This document shows positions 33,813 through 42,445 of a DNA stretch of 63,213 nt, piece by piece (within the stretch, counting starts at the first letter, position 1; the number at the start of each line of letters is the position of its first letter). Below the pieces are notes generated by a model. The model did no database searches and was not told where the DNA came from. It saw only the letters and a list, made by a program, of their open reading frames with translations. This DNA is from Bryobacteraceae bacterium (GTDB taxonomy: Bacteria > Acidobacteriota > Terriglobia > Bryobacterales > Bryobacteraceae): positions 1 to 63,213 of the forward strand of contig JAICXC010000011.1 in NCBI GenBank assembly GCA_025980665.1. Reading direction: 5' to 3'. The position numbers and the translations under genes were made by a program.

Positions 33813-34685
33813 TTAACGGATCACCTCAACCGAGCATTTCGCATGCAGCGCGACACCCTCGGATACGCTGCCAAGCAAAAATCGTTCGATGCCGCGATGC
33901 CCGTGCGAACCGACCACAATCAGATCCGCATCCCACTTTTCGGCTTCGTCGATAATCACCGATTTCGGTCCGTTCAGCAGTACAGAGATCGATTCGGAGA
34001 CTTTTGGAAACGTGTTCGAGAGAATCTCTACCGCGCTTGCCACCGCCTCCTCGGCGCGCTTCATGCCTTGTGCCCGCTGCAGTTCTAACTGATCGTTACC
34101 CGTATAAGGCGGCTCGAATAAAGCCTGCGCGGCTCCCAGATGCAGCTCCACAACGCTAAACACTTCGATCTCGGTGCCCGCTGGCCACGGCCGTTCCGCG
34201 ATGGATCGCGCGGCACGCTCCGAGAACTCAGACCCATCCGTCGCGAGCAGGATCTTGCGAACACCCGGAAGCTTGCCTTCCCTGATCCGAACGATCTCCA
34301 CCGAGCATGGAGCGTGGCTCAAAACAGACGCGGCGACTCTTCCGAGGAAAAATTTTGCCAGCCCCGAAGCCCCGTTCATGCCAACGAAAAGCAGATCCGC
34401 TTGTGTTTCTTTGGCTCGATCCAGGATCACGCTCCTTGCGTCGCCCTGGAGCATAATCGGAGTCGCTTCCACTCCCCGGCCGCGAAGTTCTGTCACGGCC
34501 CGATGTATCAAGCCCAGGGACTCCTGCCGGGCCTCTTCGGCCGTCTGCGATACCGCCCACAGATGAGCGTGCTCCAACACATTGAGTACTTCTATACAGG
34601 AGTTTGGCGGCCAGGGGCGCGCTGCGATTTCTTTGATTACAGCTTCGCTCGCATCGTATTGATCAATAGCTGCAAGTACTTTCAC
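33813..34685 (-). CDS. Tandem universal stress protein (two UspA domains)
   Basis: The 290-residue protein contains two Usp folds: residues 1-135 (VLAAIDQYDASEAVIKEIAARPWP ... DLLFVGMNGASGLAKFFLGRVAASVLSHAPCSVEIVR) and 145-290 (ILLATDGSEFSERAARSIAERPWP ... DLIVVGSHGHRGIERFLLGSVSEGVALHAKCSVEVIR). The second has the ATP-binding pattern G-x2-G-x9-G-(S). It follows the copper ATPase gene by 51 bp on the same strand, so metal or redox stress co-expression is plausible. The 165-bp gap towards htrA is non-coding. Confidence 0.9.
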   Translation of the reverse strand: MKVLAAIDQYDASEAVIKEIAARPWPPNSCIEVLNVLEHAHLWAVSQTAEEARQESLGLIHRAVTELRGRGVEATPIMLQGDARSVILDRAKETQADLLFVGMNGASGLAKFFLGRVAASVLSHAPCSVEIVRIREGKLPGVRKILLATDGSEFSERAARSIAERPWPAGTEIEVFSVVELHLGAAQALFEPPYTGNDQLELQRAQGMKRAEEAVASAVEILSNTFPKVSESISVLLNGPKSVIIDEAEKWDADLIVVGSHGHRGIERFLLGSVSEGVALHAKCSVEVIR

Positions 34686-34736
34686 GTTGTAGCGCTCCTT
34701 ATCAGGTCAGGTGTCCTCATGCACGCGGGCTGCCGA

Positions 34737-37016
34737 TCAGACTTTGGCGGTTCTCAGCCGCAAGGCGTTGCTGATCACCGAAACCGAGCTGAAGCTCATC
34801 GCAGCCGCGGCAAGCATCGGGCTAAGTAACAGGCCCAACATAGGATACAGCACCCCAGCAGCGATCGGCACGCCCAGGGAATTGTAGACAAACGCGAAGA
34901 ACAGATTCTGTTTAATATTGCGCATCGTAGCCCGGCTGAGTCGCCTGGCGCGCGCAATGCCGCGTAGATCCCCTTGCACCAGCGTCACCCCTGCGCTCTC
35001 CATGGCGATGTCGGTCCCCGTTCCCATGGCGATTCCTACCTGGGCCTGCGCTAAGGCCGGAGCGTCATTGATCCCGTCCCCGGCCATGGCCACGAACCGG
35101 CCGGATTCCTGAAGCTTCTGGATGTGTGCGCGCTTGTCCTGCGGCAGCACTTCAGCGATGACCTCGTCGATTCCAAGCTTCTTCCCGACGGCCTCGGCCG
35201 TGATCTGGCTGTCACCGGTCAACATGACGATCCGCATGCCGTCGGCGTGCAATTGCCGAATGGCTTCGGCACTGGTCGCTTTGATGGGATCGGCGACGCT
35301 GAGTTGTCCCGCGAACTTCCCGTCCACCGCGACAAACAGTGCGCTGGAGCCATCTATGGTCATACCGGCCTCTCGCATGAGGGCGATATTCCCAACCGCG
35401 ACGTTGGTCCCATCAACGCGCCCACGAGCGCCTTTGCCCGGAATCGCCTGAAATCCCTCCACTGTTCCGGGAGAAATGCCCCGATCCTGCGCACCGGTCA
35501 CCACTGCGTGTGCCAGCGGATGCTCGCTGGCGCGTTCCAGGCTCGCGGCCAGATACAGCAGTCGCGCTTCATCGAATCCCGGCGCGGGTTCGACAGTTAC
35601 CAATTTCGGCTTGCCCTCAGTGAGCGTGCCGGTTTTGTCCACCACCAGCGTGTCGGCCTGGTGCAGCAGTTCGATCGCCTCGGCATTTTTGAACAGCACG
35701 CCCATGGTGGCGCCTTTTCCCATCGCCACCATAATCGACATGGGTGTGGCGAGTCCCAGCGCGCACGGGCAGGCAATGATCAGAACAGCGACCGCGTTCA
35801 CCAGCGCATGCGTCAGTCGCGGCTGCGGACCCCAGACGCTCCAGACGAAGAAGGTCACGACCGCGATGGCCGCAACAGTGGGTACGAAGTAGGCGGCGAC
35901 CCGATCAGCCAGCTTCTGAATGGGCGCGCGGCTGCGTTGGGCTTCGGATACCATGCGGACAATCTGCGCCAGCATTGTTCCCGATCCAACCCGTTCGGCC
36001 TTGACGATCAAAGATCCAGTCCCGTTCACGGTTGCGCCCGTGACCTTGTCGCCGAGTGCTTTCTCCACAGGGATAGGCTCGCCGGTGAGCATGGATTCAT
36101 CCACTGCGCTCGCCCCTTCGATGACGACGCCGTCCACCGGGATCTTCTCCCCCGGCCGCACGCGCAAAGCATCTCCCACGCCGACGTGATCGAGTGGGAC
36201 ATCGGTTTCCGTGCCATCATGTGCGATAAGACGCGCGGTCTTAGGCGCGAGACCCAGTAGAGCCTTGATGGCGGCTCCCGTCCGGCTGCGGGCTTTTAGT
36301 TCCAGGACCTGCCCCAGTAGCACTAGCGTCACGATCATCGCCGCGGATTCGAAGTACACATCCAAACCCTGCTCGAAAACCACGGCGAAAACGCTATAAA
36401 GGTAGGCCACACCGACTCCCAACCCGATCAGCGTGAACATATTAAGGTTGCGCGTTAGGATCGACTGCCAGGCGCGTACAAAAAACGGCCAGCCCGCCCA
36501 TAGGACCACAGGGGTCGCAAACACCAGTTCGATCCAAGCGTTGGTCATAATATGTGCACTGTGCGGCCCCAGCATGGTCATTGAGAAAACCAACAAGGGC
36601 AGGCTCAATGCCAGGCTTATCCAGAACCGCCTCTGCATATCCACCAATTCAGGATTTTCTGTGTCCCCGGGCTGGATCTCCTTGGGTTCCAGTGCCATGC
36701 CGCAAATAGGGCAGTTCCCAGGACCTATCTGAACCACCTCGGGATGCATGGGGCAGGTATATTCGACGTCTTTGACGCTGGCAGCATGGACTGCGGGAAT
36801 CGTCGGCCTGGGCGCGAGATATTTGAGGGGGTCGGCCTGAAATTTAGCCAGACAGCTCTTAGCGCAGAAATAGTAGGTCTTGCCCTTATACTCAAAACTC
36901 CCGGCAGCGGTCGAGGGAGTAACATCCATCCCACAAACGGGGTCCTTAACTTTAGGTGCGGTCGTGCGAAGTGCGGATGAAGCGGGATGGATCTGGAACG
37001 GGTTGTTGGTGCTCAT
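34737..37016 (-). CDS. P1B-type copper-translocating ATPase with YHS and metal-binding N-domains
   Basis: In order: a YHS domain ([32 protein letters not shown]), a short heavy-metal-binding domain ([22 protein letters not shown]), eight expected membrane spans, the actuator motif TGEPIPVEK, the CPC ion-binding motif ([11 protein letters not shown]), the phosphorylation loop DKTGTLTEG, the HP motif (SEHPLAHAV) and [14 protein letters not shown] and the late-span Met/Asn/Ser context fit Cu(I) export. The classical CxxC HMA domain is absent and is replaced by YHS. It is divergent from the first cassette of exported A/B/C proteins, with a 129-bp shared upstream region. Confidence 0.93.
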   Translation of the reverse strand: MSTNNPFQIHPASSALRTTAPKVKDPVCGMDVTPSTAAGSFEYKGKTYYFCAKSCLAKFQADPLKYLAPRPTIPAVHAASVKDVEYTCPMHPEVVQIGPGNCPICGMALEPKEIQPGDTENPELVDMQRRFWISLALSLPLLVFSMTMLGPHSAHIMTNAWIELVFATPVVLWAGWPFFVRAWQSILTRNLNMFTLIGLGVGVAYLYSVFAVVFEQGLDVYFESAAMIVTLVLLGQVLELKARSRTGAAIKALLGLAPKTARLIAHDGTETDVPLDHVGVGDALRVRPGEKIPVDGVVIEGASAVDESMLTGEPIPVEKALGDKVTGATVNGTGSLIVKAERVGSGTMLAQIVRMVSEAQRSRAPIQKLADRVAAYFVPTVAAIAVVTFFVWSVWGPQPRLTHALVNAVAVLIIACPCALGLATPMSIMVAMGKGATMGVLFKNAEAIELLHQADTLVVDKTGTLTEGKPKLVTVEPAPGFDEARLLYLAASLERASEHPLAHAVVTGAQDRGISPGTVEGFQAIPGKGARGRVDGTNVAVGNIALMREAGMTIDGSSALFVAVDGKFAGQLSVADPIKATSAEAIRQLHADGMRIVMLTGDSQITAEAVGKKLGIDEVIAEVLPQDKRAHIQKLQESGRFVAMAGDGINDAPALAQAQVGIAMGTGTDIAMESAGVTLVQGDLRGIARARRLSRATMRNIKQNLFFAFVYNSLGVPIAAGVLYPMLGLLLSPMLAAAAMSFSSVSVISNALRLRTAKV

Positions 37017-37063
37017 AGCAGCCAGCCCATAATTGATGTTCGCACGACTAGTTTAGTACCGCC

Positions 37064-37101
37064 TTGACTTCGTATGTGTTTGAATGTACGATCAATGCCG
37101 G
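37064..37101 (+). promoter_or_regulatory. Promoter of first A-B-C cassette, shared with the second
   Basis: TTGACT (37064-37069) and TACGAT (37087-37092) are 17 bp apart. The -10 is embedded in GAATGTACGAT and followed by AATGCCGG (37094-37101). The same arrangement with TTGACA occurs at 42367-42405 before the second A gene. Predicted +1 is near 37099, about 47 nt before the start codon. Confidence 0.7.
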
Positions 37102-37145
37102 TATCGTGTACCCGCTTCGCCGCGGGTTAATAGGAGACTGCCAGG

Positions 37146-37988
37146 ATGCGGATTTGTCGGTTGGGAGACTGGTTGTTGGCTGGCACAGCAGGAGCAGCGC
37201 TTTTATCACTAGCCGTGCTTCCGACGCCCGCGCAGGCGCCCGCCGCCTACAAAGCTCCCAAGACCAAGGACGGAAAGCCCAACTTAAATGGCATCTGGCA
37301 GTCCAATAATGAAGCCAATTGGGACATTCGGCCACATGCTGCGTACGCCGGCCCCGTATACACACTGGGAGCTGCCTATTCGACGCCCGCTGGACTGGGA
37401 GTAGTCGAGGGTGGGGAGATTCCCTACAAGCCCGAAGCGGCTGCTAAACAGAAGGAAAACTTCACCAATCGCCTGAAGCTGGATCCTGAGATCAAGTGCT
37501 ACATGGGCGGAGTGCCACGATCCACCTACATGCCGTATCCGTTCCAGATCGTTCAGGGGACCGGTACTATCATGTTCGTGTACGAATTCGCCGGCGCCGT
37601 GCGGGTTATTAATATGGGTGCGCCTACCAAGGCCCCGGCCGATAGCTGGATGGGATGGTCGAACGGGCATTGGGAAGGCGAATCGCTGGTTGTGGACGTC
37701 ACCAGTCTCAACGATCAGACCTGGTTCGACCGTGCCGGGAACTGGCACAGCGATGCCCTGCACGTAATCGAGCGCTACACGGCCATCGGACCGGACGCGT
37801 TACAGTATGAGGCCACCATTGACGATCCGAAAGTGTTCACGCGCCAATGGAAGATGAGCATGCCGCTCTACCGGCGCTTGGAAAAGAACGCGCAGCTTTT
37901 AGAATATAAGTGTGTAGAGTTCGCTGAAGAGGTTCTTTACGGGCACCTTCGGAAGCAGCCGCTGCAAGGAAAAGGAGACAGTAAATGA
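37146..37988 (+). CDS. Exported protein, cassette type A (first copy)
   Basis: The 280-residue protein has a signal peptide (GAALLSLAVLPTPAQA). I do not recognise a characterised family. Landmarks shared with the second A gene are KDGKPNLNGIWQ, VVEGGEIPYKPEA, KCYMGGVPRSTYMPYPFQI, NGHWEGESLVVDVT, WFDRAGNW, IDDPKVFTR and LEYKCVEFAEEVLYG. The mature part has only two cysteines (KCYMGG and YKCVEF), probably a disulfide. The GHWEG core and Cys placement are shared with type B proteins, so A and B are homologous. It overlaps the next gene by ATGA and has its own promoter at 37064. Confidence 0.85.
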   Translation: MRICRLGDWLLAGTAGAALLSLAVLPTPAQAPAAYKAPKTKDGKPNLNGIWQSNNEANWDIRPHAAYAGPVYTLGAAYSTPAGLGVVEGGEIPYKPEAAAKQKENFTNRLKLDPEIKCYMGGVPRSTYMPYPFQIVQGTGTIMFVYEFAGAVRVINMGAPTKAPADSWMGWSNGHWEGESLVVDVTSLNDQTWFDRAGNWHSDALHVIERYTAIGPDALQYEATIDDPKVFTRQWKMSMPLYRRLEKNAQLLEYKCVEFAEEVLYGHLRKQPLQGKGDSK

Positions 37989-39001
37989 GACGACACGTTC
38001 TCTCTTCGCTATTTGCTCTCGTCGCCGCTGGACTACTCGTATCGGCGCCAGTATTTGCGCAGGTGCAGGTGGCCGCGAAGCCCGCTCCGGCCGCGAAGGC
38101 CTGGACCATGCCGCGAACTCCCGATGGGAAACCTGATTTGCAGGGCGTCTATTCGAACGCCACAACGATCCCCGTCGCGCGGCCCGCAAATCTGGGCGCC
38201 AAGGAATTCTACGACAGCGAAGCCGATAAGGCAGCCACCGCAGCGGCAGGCGGCGGCCGGGCCGGGCGAGGAGGAGCAGCGCGTCCCGCCGCCGATCCAG
38301 AGGGCAACGGACTCGCCGTTCACTATGACACCAGCCAGTTCGGCTTGGGTGGACCCACGGTGAAGCGAGCCGCCAGCCTGCGGACGTCGATCATTACGGG
38401 ACCCGAAGGTCGCGTGCCCCCCGTGCTTCCCGAAGTAGCAAAGGCTGCTCAAGAGCGCCGTGCATACCAGCAGGCGCACCAGTGGGACAGCGCTCAAAAT
38501 CGTCCGCTCGCGGAGCGCTGCATCACGTGGGGATTTGAGGGACCGCCGATGATGCCGGTGGGCTACAATTCTACGCTCGAGATCGTTCAGGGCCAGGGTT
38601 ACGTCGCGATTGTTCAGGAAATGATCCATGACACCCGCGTCATCCCGACCGATGGCCGTCCACATGGACCTGCGGAAATCAAACGTTGGATGGGGGATTC
38701 CGTCGGCCATTGGGAAGGCGACACGCTGGTGGTCGAAACCGTGAACTACAATCCTCAGGTGGTAATCCAGGGGCAGCAGGTTAGCGACGCCGCCAAGGTC
38801 ACCGAGCGCTTCACGCGCATCGACCCGAACACCATCCAATACCAATTCACGGTGGACGATCCCAAGACCTGGGTGAAACCATTCTCGGGTGAATACAATA
38901 TGGTTCATATCGATGGCAATCTTTATGAATACGCCTGCCATGAAGGTAACTACGGCATGGCCAATAATCTCAGCGGCGCCCGCGCCACTGAGAAAAAGTA
39001 A
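37985..39001 (+). CDS. Exported protein, cassette type B (first copy)
   Basis: The 338-residue protein has a signal peptide (SSLFALVAAGLLVSAPVFAQ) followed by RTPDGKPDLQGVYSNATTIPVARPANLGAKEF, the usual type B opening. An Ala/Gly/Arg-rich low-complexity insert lies at about residues 80-100. The conserved core comprises ERCITWGFEGPPMMP, EMIHDTRVIPTDGRPH, GHWEGDTLVVETVN, VTERFTRIDPNTIQYQFTVDDP and YEYACHEGNYGM. The only two mature cysteines are in ERCI and YACHEG. The family recurs in Acidobacteria, but no function is known to me. It is coupled to the A gene and followed after 22 bp by the C gene. Confidence 0.85.
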   Translation: MRRHVLSSLFALVAAGLLVSAPVFAQVQVAAKPAPAAKAWTMPRTPDGKPDLQGVYSNATTIPVARPANLGAKEFYDSEADKAATAAAGGGRAGRGGAARPAADPEGNGLAVHYDTSQFGLGGPTVKRAASLRTSIITGPEGRVPPVLPEVAKAAQERRAYQQAHQWDSAQNRPLAERCITWGFEGPPMMPVGYNSTLEIVQGQGYVAIVQEMIHDTRVIPTDGRPHGPAEIKRWMGDSVGHWEGDTLVVETVNYNPQVVIQGQQVSDAAKVTERFTRIDPNTIQYQFTVDDPKTWVKPFSGEYNMVHIDGNLYEYACHEGNYGMANNLSGARATEKK

Positions 39002-39023
39002 AAGGAAGTAAAGGAGCAATCCA

Positions 39024-39437
39024 ATGCGAATCAAGCTGGCTATCGTTCTTGCTGCCGCGGGAATGCTCGTGGCTGTGGCGCCGGTTTGGGCGCACCACGC
39101 TTTCGCCGCGGAATTTAACGAGAAGGCGCCGCTTAAATTGCAAGGCGTCGTCACTAAGTGGGAGTTGGTCAATCCCCACTCGTGGATTCATCTGGATGTG
39201 AAGGGCGCCGACGGCAAGGTGACCAGTTGGATGGTCGAGGGCGGCAGTCCAAATTCGCTGTTCCGCAACGGTTTCACCAAGGAATCGCTGCCGGAAGGGA
39301 CCGAGATCATCGTTGAAGGTTACCAGGCCAAGGACGGAGCCAACCGGGCCGTGGGAGCCAATCTCACCTATGCCAAAGATGGCAAGCGCCTTTTTATGGG
39401 CGGCTCGGCCCCGGGCGCGAACGGCGACGCCAAGTAG
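39024..39437 (+). CDS. Exported DUF6152-like protein, cassette type C (first copy)
   Basis: The 137-residue protein has a signal peptide whose likely cleavage (after VWA) leaves His24-His25 at the new N-terminus (HHAFAAEF). The rest is an OB-like small beta domain with LQGVVTKWELVNPHSWIHLDVKG, WMVEGGSPNSLFRNGF and VEGYQAKDGANRA. His24, His25, His52 and His56 are invariant in all three C copies of this locus. A periplasmic metal- or ligand-binding role is my inference. AAAGGAG precedes the ATG. Confidence 0.88.
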   Translation: MRIKLAIVLAAAGMLVAVAPVWAHHAFAAEFNEKAPLKLQGVVTKWELVNPHSWIHLDVKGADGKVTSWMVEGGSPNSLFRNGFTKESLPEGTEIIVEGYQAKDGANRAVGANLTYAKDGKRLFMGGSAPGANGDAK

Positions 39438-39467
39438 CCTCTCGCTGGTTGCGCGCGTTTGATTTAT

Positions 39468-39496
39468 GGGCGGCCGCCAACGCGGCCGCCTTTCTA
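39468..39496 (+). terminator. Hairpin terminator after first A-B-C cassette
   Basis: GGCGGCCGC (39469-39477) and GCGGCCGCC (39482-39490) form a 9-bp stem with a CAAC loop, followed by TTTCTACGTT. It separates the first A-B-C unit from the C-B unit. The T-run is short. Confidence 0.6.
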
Positions 39497-39561
39497 CGTT
39501 AGGGCCTGCGCCAAACCCACCGAAGGAGTAGGATGGTTCGAAGCGCGAAGGAGAGAATCTG

Positions 39562-39972
39562 ATGCGTAAAAAACTCGCAATGTTAGTGGGAATCGCCGGG
39601 CTGCTGATGGCCGCTGCGCCAATGTGGGCGCATCACGCTTTCGCCGCGGAATTCGATGCGCAAAAGCCGGTGAAGCTGCGGGGCACCGTGGTCAAGGTCG
39701 AGTTCATCAACCCGCACTCCTGGATTCACATCGACGTGAAGGACGCGGACGGAAAGGTTACACGCTGGATGGTGGAAGGCGGCAGCCCCAACGCGTTGTT
39801 CCGCCGCGGCGTCAACAAGGACGCTCTCCCGCAAGGCACCGAGATTATGGTCGACGGGTACCAGGCCAAGGACGGGTCAAATCGAGCAAACGGCAGGGAC
39901 ATTACATTCGCCGACGGTAAGAAGCTTTTCGTGGGCGGCTCGAATCCTGACGAACAGCCCAACGCGAAATGA
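39562..39972 (+). CDS. Exported DUF6152-like protein, cassette type C (second copy)
   Basis: The 136-residue protein closely resembles the C gene at 39024. Its signal peptide ends at MWA, followed by His24-His25 (HHAFAAEFDAQKPVKLRG), NPHSWIHIDVKDADGKVTRWMVEGGSPNALFRRG and DGYQAKDGSNRANGRDI. The -3 residue of the putative cleavage site is Met rather than Val, so cleavage after AFA cannot be excluded. GAAGGAGAG precedes the start. Its stop overlaps the next gene (ATGA), giving the order C-B, the reverse of the other two units. Confidence 0.88.
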   Translation: MRKKLAMLVGIAGLLMAAAPMWAHHAFAAEFDAQKPVKLRGTVVKVEFINPHSWIHIDVKDADGKVTRWMVEGGSPNALFRRGVNKDALPQGTEIMVDGYQAKDGSNRANGRDITFADGKKLFVGGSNPDEQPNAK

Positions 39973-40919
39973 GCGGCCAAGTCATCCCGCTGGCGCTGGT
40001 GATTCTGGCGGGCTCGCTTATCGGACAAAGCAGCACCGCGCAGAGCAAGTACACTCCTCCGCGCACACCTGACGGGCAACCTGATCTGCAGGGCGTGTGG
40101 ACCAACGTCACTATCACTCCACTCGAACGTCCCGCGAATCTCGCCGGCAAGGAATTCTTTAGCCCGGCGGAAGCACGCCAATACGAGAAGGATACCGTTG
40201 ATCGCAACAACGCGGATCGCCGCGACGGTGGCGCGCAGGCCGACCTCAGCCGTGCTTATAACGATGCGTGGTATGACCGCGGGACAAAGGTTGTCGAGAC
40301 GCTACGGACTTCATTGGTGATTGACCCGCTCGACGGCCGCATTCCGCGCAAGGATCAGGGCGCGCCTCTGGTTCCCGCCGGGTTCGGCAGGCCGCCTGAG
40401 GGTCCGGAAGACCGCTCGTTACCCGAGCGCTGCATTCTTTGGCCGACCGCTGGGCCGCCGATGATGCCGAGTTTTTACAATAACAACTATCAGATCGTAC
40501 AAGCGCCCGGATACGTGACCATTCTGGTCGAAATGATCCACGACGCGCGGATTATTCCCGTCGATCCGCGCCCTCATGTGGACTCAAAAATTCGCGAATG
40601 GTTGGGAGACTCGCGCGGGCATTGGGAAGGCAATACGCTGGTGGTCGAGACAACGAACTTCAACGACAAAACCCGCTTCCAACGCTCCAGCCAGAATATG
40701 AAATTAGTCGAGCGTTTCACGCGCACCGCCCCGGACACCGTCATGTATGAGTTCACCGTGGACGATCCGTCGGCATTCACCAAGCCCTGGACAGCACAGA
40801 TCCCGATGAAGAAGACTGAGGGGCCCATCATCGAGTACGCCTGCAATGAAGGCAATTACGCGATGGAAGGCATGCTGGCCGGCGCCCGCGCCGACGAGAA
40901 GAAAGCCGCATCGAAATAG
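39969..40919 (+). CDS. Exported protein, cassette type B (second copy)
   Basis: The 316-residue protein has a signal peptide (IPLALVILAGSLIGQSSTAQ) and TPDGQPDLQGVWTNVTITPLERPANLAGKEFF. Then follow ERCILWPTAGPPMMP, EMIHDARIIPVDPRPH, GHWEGNTLVVETTNFNDKTRF, VERFTRTAPDTVMYEFTVDDP and YACNEGNYAMEGMLAGARADEK. It is the shortest B copy, without the low-complexity inserts of the others. Two mature cysteines sit in the usual places. It is translationally coupled to the C gene before it and lacks an A partner. Confidence 0.86.
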   Translation: MSGQVIPLALVILAGSLIGQSSTAQSKYTPPRTPDGQPDLQGVWTNVTITPLERPANLAGKEFFSPAEARQYEKDTVDRNNADRRDGGAQADLSRAYNDAWYDRGTKVVETLRTSLVIDPLDGRIPRKDQGAPLVPAGFGRPPEGPEDRSLPERCILWPTAGPPMMPSFYNNNYQIVQAPGYVTILVEMIHDARIIPVDPRPHVDSKIREWLGDSRGHWEGNTLVVETTNFNDKTRFQRSSQNMKLVERFTRTAPDTVMYEFTVDDPSAFTKPWTAQIPMKKTEGPIIEYACNEGNYAMEGMLAGARADEKKAASK

Positions 40920-40938
40920 CAAACTTGCCGCGCCGCGC

Positions 40939-40952
40939 TATTCCATGGAATA
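40939..40952. repeat. 14-bp perfect palindrome in the B2/metalloprotease gap
   Basis: TATTCCATGGAATA is a perfect palindrome 20 bp after the B gene stop and about 75 bp before the metalloprotease start. It could be an operator; there is no T-run for a terminator. Confidence 0.4.
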
Positions 40953-41027
40953 ATCGTCTCGTATCAACGTCAGCTCCGCGTCCGGCTGCGCTGATCTTCG
41001 CGACACCAGTCGTGCAGAGAGGTTCCC

Positions 41028-42350
41028 ATGTTGCGATGGACGTGTTTCTTCATTCTGGCAGTTTCCTGTTTCGCTCAGTTTGATCCGGAGGGTGCCCATG
41101 TGGATTTGTATTTTCCACATTTGGCCGACGGTGGTCCCGTCAAAGACCAGTGGCAGACTTCTTTCATTTTCGTTAATCCCCATCCTTCGATCCCGGCTAA
41201 TGTAGTCTTGTCCATGTTCGCGGACGACGGCCAGCGGCTCAGCTTGGACCTGGGTGGCGGAGGAGCCAGCGTTCAAGCAGTTACGGTTCCCCCCTTGGGA
41301 TCGGTTACGTTGCATAGCGCGATTTCATTCGCGACCACGGTCACTGGTTATGCCATTGCGTCGTCGGATCTCCCGCTCCAGTCGACCGTGTTGTTTCGGA
41401 GAATCATGAACGGCGTGCCGCAACAAGAGATCTCCGCCGCCGCGACGCTTCCCTCGACGCAATACGTTTCGCCGGCGACGCGCGAACTGGGCATCGCGAT
41501 TGTGAACATCTACGACGTTCCCAAAAATTTCCTAATTACGGCGTTCGATTCAAATGGAGCCACGGCCGGGACAAGCGTTGTGAATTTAGCAGCGCATGCC
41601 CATTCGTCATTCGATCTCTCCGACCGGATTCCGAGCCTGCCTGCGAGTTTCACCGGTTCCGTGAAAATCACGCCCTCGACTCAGGCCACCGACGAATTCC
41701 TGGCTTGGACCCTCAAGGTCGACGGGCTCGTGACTGCATCGCTTCCGCCGGGTCGCTTGGAGTGGCCGATCTCGCATGCCGACCGGATCACGCTGGTCTA
41801 TCGCAAACTCCTGGCAGCCGCGCCCGCGGCGCTGGCCGGTCTCGACATAAACAACGTGAATCTCAATGCGTTTGGCGTCGCCACTCTGACGATCAGCCCG
41901 GAACAGATCATTAATGCTCTGGGCCGGCCCGGATTCGTGCAGATCGATTTGAGTCTGTCTCAATTGATCAGCGATTCTCCCAGTGAACTTGCGTTTATCG
42001 TGGGGCATGAGTTGGGTCACGTCGCTCAGTTGCAGCACGGGAGTACTCTGACGGCTGCGGATGGCGAGCACGACGCGGATCTTTTCGCGATGACACTTAT
42101 GATCTTGGCCGGATTCGATCCTTACGGCGGCGCCGGAGCATTGGCGAAACTGAGTATGGCGTCGGGCACGCCGAACCTCGTTGCGGCCATGTTTGACGAT
42201 CTCCCGGATCCTCATGGTTCATTCAACGCTCGCCTGAGTTCGATGATGTCCACTCTCGGCCAGGCTTGTGCACAATCCCCAGTTTCGGGGCTGTGCGGCG
42301 CGTATAAAGCCGTGATCCATCCGAACTTCCCGGCGACGGCTCCGTTTTAG
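41028..42350 (+). CDS. Secreted M48-like zinc metalloprotease with N-terminal beta domain
   Basis: The signal peptide (MLRWTCFFILAVSCFA) precedes about 230 residues of beta-rich sequence (YFPHLADGGPVKDQWQTSFIFVNP...), a fold of unknown role also seen in Acidobacterial exported proteins. The C-terminal about 190 residues form the peptidase: H327-ELG-H331 in IVGHELGHVAQ and the third zinc ligand E347 in GEHDADLFAM, as in M48 family members. No membrane span is seen apart from the signal. It sits between the cassette units on the same strand and might process or control the exported A/B/C proteins, which is inference from position. Confidence 0.88.
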   Translation: MLRWTCFFILAVSCFAQFDPEGAHVDLYFPHLADGGPVKDQWQTSFIFVNPHPSIPANVVLSMFADDGQRLSLDLGGGGASVQAVTVPPLGSVTLHSAISFATTVTGYAIASSDLPLQSTVLFRRIMNGVPQQEISAAATLPSTQYVSPATRELGIAIVNIYDVPKNFLITAFDSNGATAGTSVVNLAAHAHSSFDLSDRIPSLPASFTGSVKITPSTQATDEFLAWTLKVDGLVTASLPPGRLEWPISHADRITLVYRKLLAAAPAALAGLDINNVNLNAFGVATLTISPEQIINALGRPGFVQIDLSLSQLISDSPSELAFIVGHELGHVAQLQHGSTLTAADGEHDADLFAMTLMILAGFDPYGGAGALAKLSMASGTPNLVAAMFDDLPDPHGSFNARLSSMMSTLGQACAQSPVSGLCGAYKAVIHPNFPATAPF

Positions 42351-42366
42351 ACCGTACCGTCGATCA

Positions 42367-42405
42367 TTGACACCGGATTGGTTCGAATGTACGATTGAAT
42401 GCCGG
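42367..42405 (+). promoter_or_regulatory. Promoter of second A-B-C cassette
   Basis: TTGACA (42367-42372) and TACGAT (42390-42395) are 17 bp apart. GAATGTACGAT (42385-42395) and AATGCCGG (42398-42405) repeat the block upstream of the first A gene, although surrounding bases differ. Predicted +1 near 42402, about 44 nt before the ATG. Confidence 0.7.
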
Positions 42406-42445
42406 CGGCGCACCCACGCGCCGCAGCGGACATCTCGACTCCAAT

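Noticed and set aside
38033..39172. Minus-strand open frame of 379 codons across B and C genes
   Set aside because: It is opposite two well-defined exported proteins and has no recognisable domain or ribosome-binding site; it arises from GC-rich codon bias.
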